Assembly: GCA_035685165.1 (NCBI GenBank)
Contig: DASRBI010000008.1
Coordinates: forward strand, 124,001 to 188,000
Length of the DNA: 64,000 nt
Direction of reading: 5' to 3'
Source of the DNA: DATFDN01 sp035685165
GTDB taxonomy: Bacteria; Pseudomonadota; Alphaproteobacteria; Acetobacterales; Acetobacteraceae
A model generated the notes under the pieces. It made no database searches, was not told the DNA's origin, and was given only the letters and a program-made list of their open reading frames with translations. The position numbers and the translations under genes are program-made. Positions 1-8,681 of this stretch are shown here, piece after piece. How positions within the stretch are numbered: the stretch's first letter is position 1; each line of letters opens with the position of its first letter.

Positions 1-549
1 ACCCTGCTCGGCGACGACACCCTGACGACGGGCGGCGGCAGCGACACGATCAGCGTCGGGGCAGGGGCCAGCGCAAGCATCGCCACCTCGGCCTTGACAT
101 TCCTGACCGAGACCGACGCGACGGTGGGCTACGCCGCGGTCAGTCCGGCGCAGGACAGCACGGCGACCGTGACCGGCAGCGCCACCATCAGCTCCGGCCC
201 GGCGACGCCGCTCACCATCCGCACGGTGGCCGGCCAAAGCACGACGGTCACGCTTGGCAGCGGGAACGCCCAGGTGACCCTCGCCGGAGACGACACGCTG
301 ACCTTCGGCAGCGGCAGCGCCGTCGTCACGGACCAGAGGCCGGCCGGCATGGCGGAGCTGTTCCGCTTCGTCCTCGGCAGCGGCGGCGGCACCGATGTCA
401 TCAAGGGCTTCCGCGCCGGCATCGATCAGCTCAGCTTCCAGGGTGTCGGCGTGCAGTCGCAGACGGTCTCGGGCGGCAACACGATGCTGACGCTTACCGA
501 CGGCACGCACGTCCAGCTAAATGGCGTGGTCGGCTTGTCGTTTTCCTGA
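1..549 (+). CDS. C-terminal part of a probable type I secretion substrate (RTX/M10-like C-terminus)
   Basis: The reading frame is open from the first base, so only the last 182 residues are seen. Glycine- and aspartate-rich stretches such as GDDTLTTGGGSDTI and GSGGGTDVIKGF resemble the calcium-binding beta-roll and the serralysin-type C-terminal domain. The tail, with DVIKGFRAGIDQLSF followed by a TLTDGT and VQLNGV beta hairpin, matches the usual end of proteins secreted by type I ABC exporters, where the uncleaved C-terminus is the export signal. The true nonapeptide repeats are weak here. The N-terminal function lies outside the window and cannot be known. An ATG exists at 94 but is internal to the frame. 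Confidence 0.6.
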   Translation, partial: TLLGDDTLTTGGGSDTISVGAGASASIATSALTFLTETDATVGYAAVSPAQDSTATVTGSATISSGPATPLTIRTVAGQSTTVTLGSGNAQVTLAGDDTLTFGSGSAVVTDQRPAGMAELFRFVLGSGGGTDVIKGFRAGIDQLSFQGVGVQSQTVSGGNTMLTLTDGTHVQLNGVVGLSFS

Positions 550-596
550 ACCGGCAGCGCCCCTCCGTTCCCGCCTGACGGAGGGGCGTCCGACGC

Positions 597-1559
597 TCAG
601 ATAAACCGCGCCAGCCGCACCGCCGTATGTCCCCGGCTCGGCCGCAGGCTCGGCATCACGAGCAGGCACTCGTCATAAGGCGTGCGAATCTCCGTCGTCC
701 CGTCGAGGGCGATCAGCGTGTTGCGCCGCGCAATCACCTCGCCGCCACGCCAGGGCTGCACGAAGGAGAAAGTGGCGGTGCTAGCCGTTACCGTCACCGT
801 CACCTCCGCGCAGCGGGGCGGCGGCGGCTTCGCCCGCTCGTCGGTGCGATCGGCATCGATCAGCCCGACGCCGATCAGCAGCCGCCGCGTCGCGGCGAGC
901 ATCATCTCGACTGTCCCCGGCTCCCAGTGCTGGCCGGCCTCCAGCAGATTGCCGACGAACTCGGTGTCGGGATCAGCAAAGCGCGGATAATCGATCAGCC
1001 GCCGCCCGCCGACATGCCCGCGGTCGGATACTACCAGCCCGGGGATCCCGATCGCGCACGCGAGCCGGCGGCCCTTCTCGGTCTCGCCGCACAGGATCAG
1101 CGGATCCGACGGCCACAGCATCGAATGAAGATCGAACAGGATGTCGGCATTATCGATCAGCGGACGGATCTCGCGCGCCCGGTCTAGCTCGCAGGAGCGT
1201 CGGGAACTGTCGAGCAGCGCCGGATCCCACACCCGGTTCATGTCCTCGTCGACGAAGCGCGACAGGGTCGGGTGCTGTGGATCAAAGCGGTCGAACGCAG
1301 CGAGATTCACGAACCCGAAGCTCAGCCGCCCGCGCCGCGGCCGCGGGCCGTCGCGCAGCAGACGGTCGAGCGCGATCGCGCCGGCGATCTCGTTGCCGTG
1401 CGCAAGCGCGAGCAGAAGGACATGCGGGCCCGGTTCGGACGACGCGAACGAAGTGAACCCCGGGATCCCGGTATTGCCGGCGCGCCAGCGGGCGATGTCG
1501 GGCACCTCCAACCCGACGTCGAATTTCGGCACCGCGGACGCGGCGGAAATCCCGCTCAT
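597..1559 (-). CDS. Succinylglutamate desuccinylase/aspartoacylase family protein (M14-like)
   Basis: 320-residue zinc-dependent carboxypeptidase-like deacylase. The metal ligands are visible as HGNE (about H54 and E57) and FDLHS (about H145), with the substrate-binding DMNR near 106-109 corresponding to the usual DLNR. The family removes acyl groups from N-acyl amino acids or trims amide-linked groups; the substrate here is not identifiable. I chose ATG at 1559 because the longer frame upstream is low-complexity and antisense to the next gene's leader. It is transcribed away from the two glycosyltransferases that begin at 1698, which may mean a shared promoter region. Confidence 0.8.
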   Translation of the reverse strand: MSGISAASAVPKFDVGLEVPDIARWRAGNTGIPGFTSFASSEPGPHVLLLALAHGNEIAGAIALDRLLRDGPRPRRGRLSFGFVNLAAFDRFDPQHPTLSRFVDEDMNRVWDPALLDSSRRSCELDRAREIRPLIDNADILFDLHSMLWPSDPLILCGETEKGRRLACAIGIPGLVVSDRGHVGGRRLIDYPRFADPDTEFVGNLLEAGQHWEPGTVEMMLAATRRLLIGVGLIDADRTDERAKPPPPRCAEVTVTVTASTATFSFVQPWRGGEVIARRNTLIALDGTTEIRTPYDECLLVMPSLRPSRGHTAVRLARFI

Positions 1560-1697
1560 CGAACGGCGGCGACGGATCGCGGCCGGTCGCGGCCGGTCAG
1601 GCGTCGGTGGACCGCTGCTTGCTCCGCCATGCGACCACTCTATACCGCCGATGCCCGGCGGCAAACGCCGCCCCTGCGCTCGGAGGCCCTCGCCCTC

Positions 1698-2933
1698 ATG
1701 TCCGCACGGCTTCCCTTCGCGCACCGGCTCTGGCGCGCGCTGCCGCAGAGACAGCGCCGCACCGTCGCGACCCGCGCCGCCGCGCTGTTCGCACCCCGCA
1801 TCGCGCACATGCCGCTCGCGCCGTCGAGCGGCGTTGTCGTCGCCGGCGAACTGACCCGCGCCTCGGGGCTCGGCGAAGCCGCGCGCCTCGTCGTGCGCGC
1901 CGCCCGGCTATGCGGCATTCGCACCTGGGCGCTCGACGTCGGCACTCTGCTGCCGGCGCACCATGCCGACCTTGCCTTCGACTGCGACCAGGCTGCGGCG
2001 GTCCCGCCTGACGCCGCCCTGCTGATCCACGTCAACGCGCCCTGGCTGCCGCTCGTGCTTGGCCGCCTGGGGCGCGGCTTCCTCGGCGCGCGCCGCGTGG
2101 TCGGATGCTGGGCCTGGGAACTTGAGGCGACGCCGCCGGAATGGCGCATCGGCGCGCGCTTCGCGCACGAGGCGTGGGCGCCGTCGGCCTTCGCCGCCGC
2201 CGCCTTCGCGAAGCTGACCGCGAACCGGGTCCGCACCGTGCCGCTGCCGCTCGCCGCCGATCCGCCGGTGCCGTCCGCGGTTGGCCGCGCGGACTTCGGA
2301 CTGCCCGAGCATGCGCTCGTCGTGCTCGTCGCCTTCAACCTCGCCTCGTCCTTTGCACGCAAGAACCCGCTCGGCGCCATCGCCGCTTTCCGCGCGGCGT
2401 TCGGTGAGCGGCGCGACCGGCTACTGTTGCTCAAGGTTGGCAATCCGGCTCATGCGCCCGAGGACTTCGCTTCCTTGCAGGCCGCGGTTGCCGGCGCGCG
2501 CAACATCCGCATCGAGACGCGCACCTTTCCGCGCGCCGTTGCCGCCGCACTCACCGCCACCGCCGACATCGTGCTGTCGCTTCACCGCAGCGAGGGCTTC
2601 GGCCTCGTGCCCGCCGAAGCGATGATGCTGGCGCGCCCGGTCGTCGCGACCGGTTGGTCCGGGACCATGAGCTTCATGGACGCGGATACCGCCGCGCTGG
2701 TGCCGTACCGACTCGTTCCGGCCGAAGACCCGCGCGCGGTATACAGCGTGCCCGGAACGCGCTGGGCGGAACCCGACATCGCCGCCGCGGCGGAGTGGCT
2801 GCAGCGACTTGCCGACGATCCCGCGCTGCGCGTCGGGCTCGGCCTGCGCGCGCAGACGGCAGCGCGCGCACGGCTCGGCACCGCACCGCTCGCGGCCGCG
2901 CTCACCGCCATCGGCGCGGGCCCGGGCCAATGA
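1698..2933 (+). CDS. Glycosyltransferase, GT-B fold (group 1/GT4-like)
   Basis: 411-residue soluble GT-B enzyme transferring a sugar from an activated donor to an unknown acceptor. The C-terminal donor-binding half carries the E-x7-E type motif LHRSEGFGLVPAEAMMLARP at about residues 295-314, followed by VVATGWSG. The N-terminal half has a GLGEAAR segment typical of the acceptor domain. The next gene starts inside its stop codon (ATGA at 2930-2933), so the two glycosyltransferases are translationally coupled and probably act on the same glycan. An alternative ATG at 1629 would add 23 residues of poor quality. No membrane segment is evident. Confidence 0.78.
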   Translation: MSARLPFAHRLWRALPQRQRRTVATRAAALFAPRIAHMPLAPSSGVVVAGELTRASGLGEAARLVVRAARLCGIRTWALDVGTLLPAHHADLAFDCDQAAAVPPDAALLIHVNAPWLPLVLGRLGRGFLGARRVVGCWAWELEATPPEWRIGARFAHEAWAPSAFAAAAFAKLTANRVRTVPLPLAADPPVPSAVGRADFGLPEHALVVLVAFNLASSFARKNPLGAIAAFRAAFGERRDRLLLLKVGNPAHAPEDFASLQAAVAGARNIRIETRTFPRAVAAALTATADIVLSLHRSEGFGLVPAEAMMLARPVVATGWSGTMSFMDADTAALVPYRLVPAEDPRAVYSVPGTRWAEPDIAAAAEWLQRLADDPALRVGLGLRAQTAARARLGTAPLAAALTAIGAGPGQ

Positions 2934-4018
2934 AGGTGCTCGTTTGGCAATGGGGCCGGCGCGGCGCCGGGCCGCGCATCGCGCTTCTGCTGGCGCGCGC
3001 GCTTGCCGGGCTGCCGGATACCGAGGGCCGCCTCGCCCTCTCGGCCGGCGCGGAGATTCTTGCAACGGAAGCCTCCGCGCGCTGCGATCTTCTGCTGCCG
3101 CTCTATCACGGCCTGGCGGGCTTGCTTGTCCAGGCGGCACGCGCGCCGGCCATCGTTCGCCGGCTCGCCGCCGAGATCGGACGCCTGCGCCCGGATCGCG
3201 CGGTGTGTGCCATGCCGGGACCGCTCGATCTGCTGATGCGCGCCGCGCTCAGCCGCTGCCGCGTGCCGATGGCGGTGATCGTGCACGACGCCGACCCGCA
3301 TCCGGGCGACGGCTTCCCGCTTCAGCATCGCCTCAACCGCGCGCTGATCCGCCGCGCGGAGGCCGTGATCGCGCTCTCGGGCCATGTCGCGCGACGGCTC
3401 GACGAGCAGCACCTGCTCGCGCCCGGCACCCGCCTGATTCGACTTCCGCACCCGCCGCTTGCTTTCACCGCCGCCGCCGCGCCGCGCGCACAAGACGGCC
3501 GCATCCACGTCCTCTATTTCGGCCGGCTGCTGGCCTACAAAGGGCTCGACCTGCTCGCCGACGCGCTCGCCCGCATCGGCCCGCGCGCCGATATCGCCGT
3601 GCACGTGGTCGGCTCGGGGCCCGACTCGCCCGCGCTCGCCGCGTTGCGCGCGCTGCCCAGCGTGACGGTGGAAAACCGCTGGGTGGCGGAGGACGAGATC
3701 GGCGCCGTGATCGGCTGGGCCGATATCGTCGTCCTGCCCTACCGCGAAGCAAGCCAGAGCGGGGTCGCCGCGGCGGCGCTGGCGCAGGGCAAGCGCATCC
3801 TCGCCACCCGCGTCGGCGGCCTTCCCGAACAACTCGAGAACGAGCCTCTCGCGGTGCTGTGTGGCGCCGACGCGGCGAGCATCGCCGCCGCGCTCACCGC
3901 GATGCTCGACGCACCGCCAATGGCAACCGCTCCGTCCGATGCCTCGGCCGCATGGCGCGACTTCGCCCGGCGGCTGCGCGCCGAGCTCGATTGTCTCGTG
4001 CGCGATCCGTCAGGGTAG
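2930..4018 (+). CDS. Glycosyltransferase, GT4 family
   Basis: 362-residue GT-B glycosyltransferase. The start of the donor domain is seen as LYFGRLLAYKGLDLLADAL near residue 197, and the nucleotide-sugar site as VLPYREASQSGVAAAALAQG near residue 268, followed by a GGLPEQ loop. The position of the usual second glutamate falls in the SQSGV region, as in many GT4 members that bind UDP- or GDP-sugars. It begins with ATG overlapping the TGA of the preceding glycosyltransferase. Its last nine bases overlap the convergent thiamine diphosphate enzyme gene. Sugar and acceptor are unknown; cell-surface polysaccharide or glycolipid synthesis is a reasonable inference. Confidence 0.8.
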   Translation: MKVLVWQWGRRGAGPRIALLLARALAGLPDTEGRLALSAGAEILATEASARCDLLLPLYHGLAGLLVQAARAPAIVRRLAAEIGRLRPDRAVCAMPGPLDLLMRAALSRCRVPMAVIVHDADPHPGDGFPLQHRLNRALIRRAEAVIALSGHVARRLDEQHLLAPGTRLIRLPHPPLAFTAAAAPRAQDGRIHVLYFGRLLAYKGLDLLADALARIGPRADIAVHVVGSGPDSPALAALRALPSVTVENRWVAEDEIGAVIGWADIVVLPYREASQSGVAAAALAQGKRILATRVGGLPEQLENEPLAVLCGADAASIAAALTAMLDAPPMATAPSDASAAWRDFARRLRAELDCLVRDPSG

Positions 4019-5674
4019 GGCCGGACGCTTCGGTTCCTCCCTGCCGCGCACGCGCGGCAGGGCGATCAGCCCCCACGGGCTCGGCATCGCGCCAACAGGT
4101 ACCTGCACGATCGCCGGTTCGTCGCGCGCAAAGGCCTCCCGCAGCGCCGCCTCCAGCGCCTCGGGCGTCTCCGCGCGATAGCCGCCGGCGCCGAAGCTGA
4201 GGGCGAAGGCGACGAAGTCGGGATTGGTCAGGTCGCTCGCGATCAGCCGACTGCCGAACCGCTCCTCTTGAATGCGCCGCACATTGCCGAACGCGCCGTC
4301 GTCGAACACCACCGCGACCACCGGCAGCTTGTGATGCATCGCGGTCGCCAGTTCCTGCGCCTGGTACATGAACCCGCCATCGCCGCAGACCGCCACCACC
4401 TTGCGCCCCGGCATCGCCGCCTGCGCGCCGAGCGCCGCGCCGTAGGCCCAGCCGAGATTGTCCTGATGGCCGGGCGAGAGATAAAGCCGTGGCTGCGCGA
4501 CCGGCCAGGCGAGGCGGCTGATGAAGCCGATCTGCGTCACATCCTCGACGTAGATGCCGTCCTCGGGCAGCGCGGCGCGGATCGCCCGCATAAAGCCGAG
4601 CTGCGGCTGCATGGCCTCAAGCTTCTCCGCGAACCAAGCGCGATTGGCATCCAGCGCCGCGCCCCAGCCCGTCCCTTCGCGTCCGCGCGCTTCGATCGCT
4701 TCCGCCAGCGCCTCCAAGGCCGGCCGCGCATCGGCCACGATCGCGCAGCTCGCATGGCGGAACCGGTCGGGCTCGGCCGGGTCGATGTCGATGCGGATCA
4801 GCTTCAGCCGGTGATCCAGCCCCCAGACGCTTTGCTGGATGTAGGCGCGCGTACCGACCGCGAGCACGACGTCGGCCTCGGCCCAGAACCGGTGGCCCTC
4901 GGTGAACGAGACGGCGAGCGGATGCGTGGTCGGAACCGCGCCCCGGCCACGGCGGAAGGTGGCGACCGGGGCGCCGAGCAGCTCTGCCACGCGCGCGAGC
5001 GCCGGCGCGGCGTCCAGCGCGCCGCCGCCGGCGAGGATCAGCGGACGCTCGGCCTTGGCGAGGATGTCGGCCGCGCGCTCTACCGCCTCGGGATCAAGCG
5101 GCGGCACCTCGCGCGGCAGCGGTCCCGGCGTCGCCGCCGGCCCCCGCCGTCCCCACACATCGATCGCGCACTCGAGCGCGACCGGGCCGGGACGGCCGGA
5201 GACCGACGCGCGGATCGCCTCGGCGAGCTTCGGCCCCGCCTCGTGCGGCGCCTCAATCCGCTCCGCGCGCTTGGTGATGTGCCGAAGCAGCCCGAGCTGA
5301 TCGGACAGTTCGTGCAAATGCCCGTGCCCTCGGTCGATCGCGAAGGAGGGTATCTGCCCGGCCAGAGCCACTACCGGGGCGCCCATTCCGTAGGCGGTCA
5401 GCAGCGCGGCGCTGCTGTTGAGCACGCCCGGCCCCGGAACGACGCAGTAAGGCTGCGGCCGGCCGGTCGCGAGCGCCGCGCCAAGCGCCATGTAGGCCGC
5501 CGTCTGCTCGTGCCGCGCGTGCAGCACCCTAAGCCGCGGCTGGGCGGCGTGCGCGGCGTCGAACAGCGGGTCGTTATGCACGCCCGGCAGCGCGTACAGC
5601 GTGTCGATGCCGTGCGCGAGCAGCGTCTCGATCGCCGCTTCCGCCGTGCTCAGCCGGCGCGACGGGTCACGCAT
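4010..5674 (-). CDS. Thiamine diphosphate-dependent enzyme, acetolactate synthase-like
   Basis: 554 residues with the three-domain layout of pyruvate oxidase/acetolactate synthase/benzoylformate decarboxylase enzymes. The pyrimidine-domain catalytic glutamate is in ARHEQTAAYM (E56). The thiamine diphosphate and Mg-binding motif begins at GDGGFMYQAQELATAM around residue 428 and ends about 30 residues later at FGN. It could be a 2-keto acid decarboxylase or carboligase; there is no small regulatory subunit gene nearby, which argues against a biosynthetic acetolactate synthase. It starts inside the end of the glucosidase-like gene (8 bp overlap), so the two are coupled, an unusual pairing. Confidence 0.8.
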   Translation of the reverse strand: MRDPSRRLSTAEAAIETLLAHGIDTLYALPGVHNDPLFDAAHAAQPRLRVLHARHEQTAAYMALGAALATGRPQPYCVVPGPGVLNSSAALLTAYGMGAPVVALAGQIPSFAIDRGHGHLHELSDQLGLLRHITKRAERIEAPHEAGPKLAEAIRASVSGRPGPVALECAIDVWGRRGPAATPGPLPREVPPLDPEAVERAADILAKAERPLILAGGGALDAAPALARVAELLGAPVATFRRGRGAVPTTHPLAVSFTEGHRFWAEADVVLAVGTRAYIQQSVWGLDHRLKLIRIDIDPAEPDRFRHASCAIVADARPALEALAEAIEARGREGTGWGAALDANRAWFAEKLEAMQPQLGFMRAIRAALPEDGIYVEDVTQIGFISRLAWPVAQPRLYLSPGHQDNLGWAYGAALGAQAAMPGRKVVAVCGDGGFMYQAQELATAMHHKLPVVAVVFDDGAFGNVRRIQEERFGSRLIASDLTNPDFVAFALSFGAGGYRAETPEALEAALREAFARDEPAIVQVPVGAMPSPWGLIALPRVRGREEPKRPALP

Positions 5675-7844
5675 CGGCCTTGCCGTCCCGCACCATCTCC
5701 CGCTCGTCCGCCATCGAGCGCCGCTGCACGAGCCCTTTTTCCCCGTGCGTCACCTTGAAGTCGGTGGCGCCGCCCTCGCGCCAGAAGCGCAGGCCGAGCT
5801 TGTGCCGGCCGAGCCTAAGATCGGTCAGTTCCAGCTCGGGAAGCCATTCCGGCAGCCAGGGATCGACGAACAACCGGTCGCGCGGGGCGTCGAGCGTGAT
5901 GCCGAGCAGCGCCTGCACCAGCAGGAACGCCGACCCGGCGGCCCAGGCCTGCGGCACGTTGGCACCGAGATATTGCACGGGAAAGCCGCCGTCGGCGCGC
6001 TGCACGCCGGCATACAGCTCCGGCACCTGGCTCATATGGAAATGGCTGGAGGCGTCGCAGATCGATTTGGCGATGTGGGCCGCCTCTGCGTGAAAGCCGT
6101 ACCGCTTGAAGCCGAGCGCGATGATGCTGTTGTCGTGCGGCCAGACCGAGCCGTTCTGGTAGGAATAGGGGTTGAACGCCGGATGCGCCGCCGACAGCGT
6201 GCGGATGCCCCAGCCGCTGTCCATGTCGGGCTGCAAGAGCCGCCGCACCACCCGTTCCGCTCGGTCCGCCGGCACGATGCCCGCTGTCAGGCAATGGCCG
6301 GGGTTGGAGGCGACGGTCAGCACCTTCTTTTTGTCGCCGTCCAGGAGATAGGCGTAAAAGCCGCTTTCCTCGTCCCAGAACGCCTCGTTGAAGCGGTCGA
6401 ACAGGGATTTCGCTTTGGCGCGCAGCGCCGCCGCCCGCTCCTTGTCCTGCAGGTGGTCGAAAATCTCCGCCATCCCGAGCCACGCCGCATACACGTAGCC
6501 CTGCAACTCGCAGAGCGCCTTCGGCCCCTTGGCGAGCGTGCCGTCCGGGTTGCGCACCGCATCGCCGGCGTCCTTCCAAGCCATGTTCTCGTAGCCCGCC
6601 GGAGACCGCGTTTGGTACTCCTGGAACCCGTCGCCGTCGCGGTCGCCCCAGTTGTCGATCCAGCCGAGACAGCCCTCGGCATGGTCCATGTGCTGCTCGA
6701 GCAGGCTATCGTCGCCGGTAGCGCGCCAGGCGGCGTGCAGCGTGACGAGGTAAAGCGGCGTCGCATCGGCGGTGCCGTAGTAGGGCGTGTGCGGGATCAG
6801 CTTGAAATGCGCCAGCTCGCCATAGCGCAGCTCGTGCAGGATCTTGCCGGGCTCGGCGTCGCGGTAATCGTCGCGCTCCTTTGCCTGCCACTGGCCGAGC
6901 ACATCGAGCGCGCCGCGCGCGAACTCCGGGTAGACGAGGATGTTCTGCAGCGAGACGATCAGGCTGTCGCGCCCGAACGGGGCGACGAACCACGGAAGGC
7001 CGGCGGCCGGCACGAACACCATGTGGTCGGTGCCCGGCAGCGGCAGGCGAAGCGCCGCCATGTCGTCGATCGCCTGCTCGTAGTAGTGATTGAAATCGTC
7101 GCTGGCGCTCTTCAGCTTCAGCACGCGCCGCCGCCAGTCCCTGCGCTCGGCCGCCTCGTGCGTTGATTCGGTCTCGTCGGGGCACTTTTCGGGGGCGCGG
7201 AAGGTCCGCTCGCCGTTGTCGAGATCATAAAGAAGGCAGGTGTGCCAGGTCTTGCCGGGCTCGATCTGCACCTCGAAGCTGAGCCGCCCGTTGGCGTAGA
7301 CGCCGTCGGAGCCCGACTTGTCGGCGGTAATTGCGATGCTGCGGACGAAATCGCGATTCCGGTAAAGCGTCGCCAGGCGCTGCCGGCCCGATGACCATTC
7401 GGTGGTGATCCGCCCGCGCCGCACCATCGAGCCCTGCTTGACTTCAAAAATATCAGCGAAGTCAGCGCGGATGGTGATCTCGATATTGAAGCGCACAGGC
7501 CGCAGCCCGAAATTGGTGATGTCGATGTCCTCGTGCATCCCGCCGCCCATCTGTCGAGTGATGACGAGCGAGAGACTGCGCGCCTCGATCTGGCCGTCCT
7601 CGGTGACGAAGGCGCGGTTGGTCAGGAAGATGCGGGCGCAATCATAAGTGAGCGCGCCGCCGTTCAGGAGGTCCCATTCGACGCCGTTGGCCTGGATGTT
7701 CCAGACCGTCAGCACGCGCGTGTCGTAGAAAAAGAGCCCGCGGTCGGAGGGGAACATGAACTGCCCGTCCGGCTCGCTCACCAGCACCGCCTGGCCCTGG
7801 TGGATGGCGATCTGGGGGGGGCCGACCTGTACTTTGAAGGCCAT
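5667..7844 (-). CDS. Amylo-alpha-1,6-glucosidase/glycogen debranching-like glycoside hydrolase
   Basis: 725 residues. Residues 1 to about 215 form an N-terminal beta-sandwich as in glycogen debranching N-terminal domains (SDRGLFFYDTRVLT). From about 270 onward comes an (alpha/alpha)6 barrel with PWFVAPFGRDSLIVSLQNIL near 283 and the catalytic-barrel signature NGSVWPHDNSI near 563. The family includes amylo-1,6-glucosidases and bacterial trehalose- or mannosylglycerate-type hydrolases, so the substrate is open; no signal peptide is seen, so it is cytoplasmic. It is the first gene of a two-gene transcript with the thiamine diphosphate enzyme. The start is the only good ATG and gives the conserved opening MAFKVQVGPP. 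Confidence 0.78.
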   Translation of the reverse strand: MAFKVQVGPPQIAIHQGQAVLVSEPDGQFMFPSDRGLFFYDTRVLTVWNIQANGVEWDLLNGGALTYDCARIFLTNRAFVTEDGQIEARSLSLVITRQMGGGMHEDIDITNFGLRPVRFNIEITIRADFADIFEVKQGSMVRRGRITTEWSSGRQRLATLYRNRDFVRSIAITADKSGSDGVYANGRLSFEVQIEPGKTWHTCLLYDLDNGERTFRAPEKCPDETESTHEAAERRDWRRRVLKLKSASDDFNHYYEQAIDDMAALRLPLPGTDHMVFVPAAGLPWFVAPFGRDSLIVSLQNILVYPEFARGALDVLGQWQAKERDDYRDAEPGKILHELRYGELAHFKLIPHTPYYGTADATPLYLVTLHAAWRATGDDSLLEQHMDHAEGCLGWIDNWGDRDGDGFQEYQTRSPAGYENMAWKDAGDAVRNPDGTLAKGPKALCELQGYVYAAWLGMAEIFDHLQDKERAAALRAKAKSLFDRFNEAFWDEESGFYAYLLDGDKKKVLTVASNPGHCLTAGIVPADRAERVVRRLLQPDMDSGWGIRTLSAAHPAFNPYSYQNGSVWPHDNSIIALGFKRYGFHAEAAHIAKSICDASSHFHMSQVPELYAGVQRADGGFPVQYLGANVPQAWAAGSAFLLVQALLGITLDAPRDRLFVDPWLPEWLPELELTDLRLGRHKLGLRFWREGGATDFKVTHGEKGLVQRRSMADEREMVRDGKADA

Positions 7845-7915
7845 TCACGCGCTCCTTCCGGCTGACGGACGGAGTATGGCCGATAAGCCGGCCCCCCGCA
7901 CGGGCCGGCTTGATC

Positions 7916-8578
7916 TTAGATCTGCACCACCTGCGACAGCTCGAACGTCACCCCGGGCGGGTTCTCGCCGATCCGCACCGTCTTGTCGTTCGGGAAGATG
8001 TACGGCGGAACCGGCAGGTTGTACGGCGCCGGTACGTTGGCATAGACCCGCCCCGCCAGATCATATTTCGATCCGTGGCAGGGGCAGAAATACCCGCCCG
8101 GCCAGTTCGGCACCGGCTCGGTGGCGCTCGGCTTCGGGAAATATCCCGGCAGGCAGCCGAGATGCGTGCAGATGCCCACCAGCACCGAGATTTCCGGCTT
8201 CACCGAGCGGTGCCAGTTCTGCGCGTATGCCGGCTGCTGATCGACATGGGAGTTAGGATCGGAAAGAATCGAGACGAGCTGCGGCTCCTGCAGGGTCTTG
8301 AGCATCTCGGGCGTGCGATTGACGAGCACGATCGGATCGCCGCGCCAGCGGACGATGATCTGCTGGCCGGGCTCGAGCTTGGAGATGTCGATGTCGATCG
8401 GCGCCCCGGCGGCGATCACGTCGGCGGCCGGGTTCATGGTGTCGATCATGCTCCAGGCCACCGCGGCGACGCCGATCGCCGCGAACGAGCCTGTCACCAG
8501 ACCCAGGAAGTCGCGCCGCGTGGGTTCGGGCGTGTGCGGGTCATGGCCGTCGGAACCTAGCGTGGCGGTCGATGACAT
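7916..8578 (-). CDS. petA: Rieske [2Fe-2S] protein of the cytochrome bc1 complex
   Basis: 220-residue Rieske subunit of ubiquinol-cytochrome c reductase, which takes electrons from ubiquinol on the periplasmic side. A twin-arginine region (TRRDFLGLVTG) precedes one membrane helix at about 27-47. The cluster ligands are CTHLGC (about 136-141) and CPCHGS (about 164-169), in which each box gives one Cys and one His ligand and the extra Cys pair forms the disulfide. The length fits alphaproteobacterial PetA. Cytochrome b and c1 genes normally follow in petABC, but here the next gene downstream is a glucosidase-like enzyme and upstream is folE, so this copy is an orphan. Confidence 0.92.
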   Translation of the reverse strand: MSSTATLGSDGHDPHTPEPTRRDFLGLVTGSFAAIGVAAVAWSMIDTMNPAADVIAAGAPIDIDISKLEPGQQIIVRWRGDPIVLVNRTPEMLKTLQEPQLVSILSDPNSHVDQQPAYAQNWHRSVKPEISVLVGICTHLGCLPGYFPKPSATEPVPNWPGGYFCPCHGSKYDLAGRVYANVPAPYNLPVPPYIFPNDKTVRIGENPPGVTFELSQVVQI

Positions 8579-8681
8579 CAGCTTCTCCCACGGGACGCGC
8601 AGAGCTTGGCGCCGCCGCCCGCCTCCGGGCCCGGCGCGAGCGCTTCATCCGCCATGTCGCGGCGCGGATCAACCCGGGAAA

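Noticed and set aside
597..1808. The longer start (1808) of the deacylase gene
   Set aside because: The extra 83 residues are low-complexity and antisense to the glycosyltransferase start; the conserved part begins after ATG 1559.
4010..5674. Biosynthetic acetolactate synthase (ilvB)
   Set aside because: No ilvN small subunit or ilv genes are adjacent, and the context is a glycoside hydrolase. A general family name is safer.
5601..7166. A 521-codon plus-strand frame across the glucosidase-like gene
   Set aside because: Antisense shadow with arginine- and valine-rich composition; the minus-strand frame has complete family motifs.
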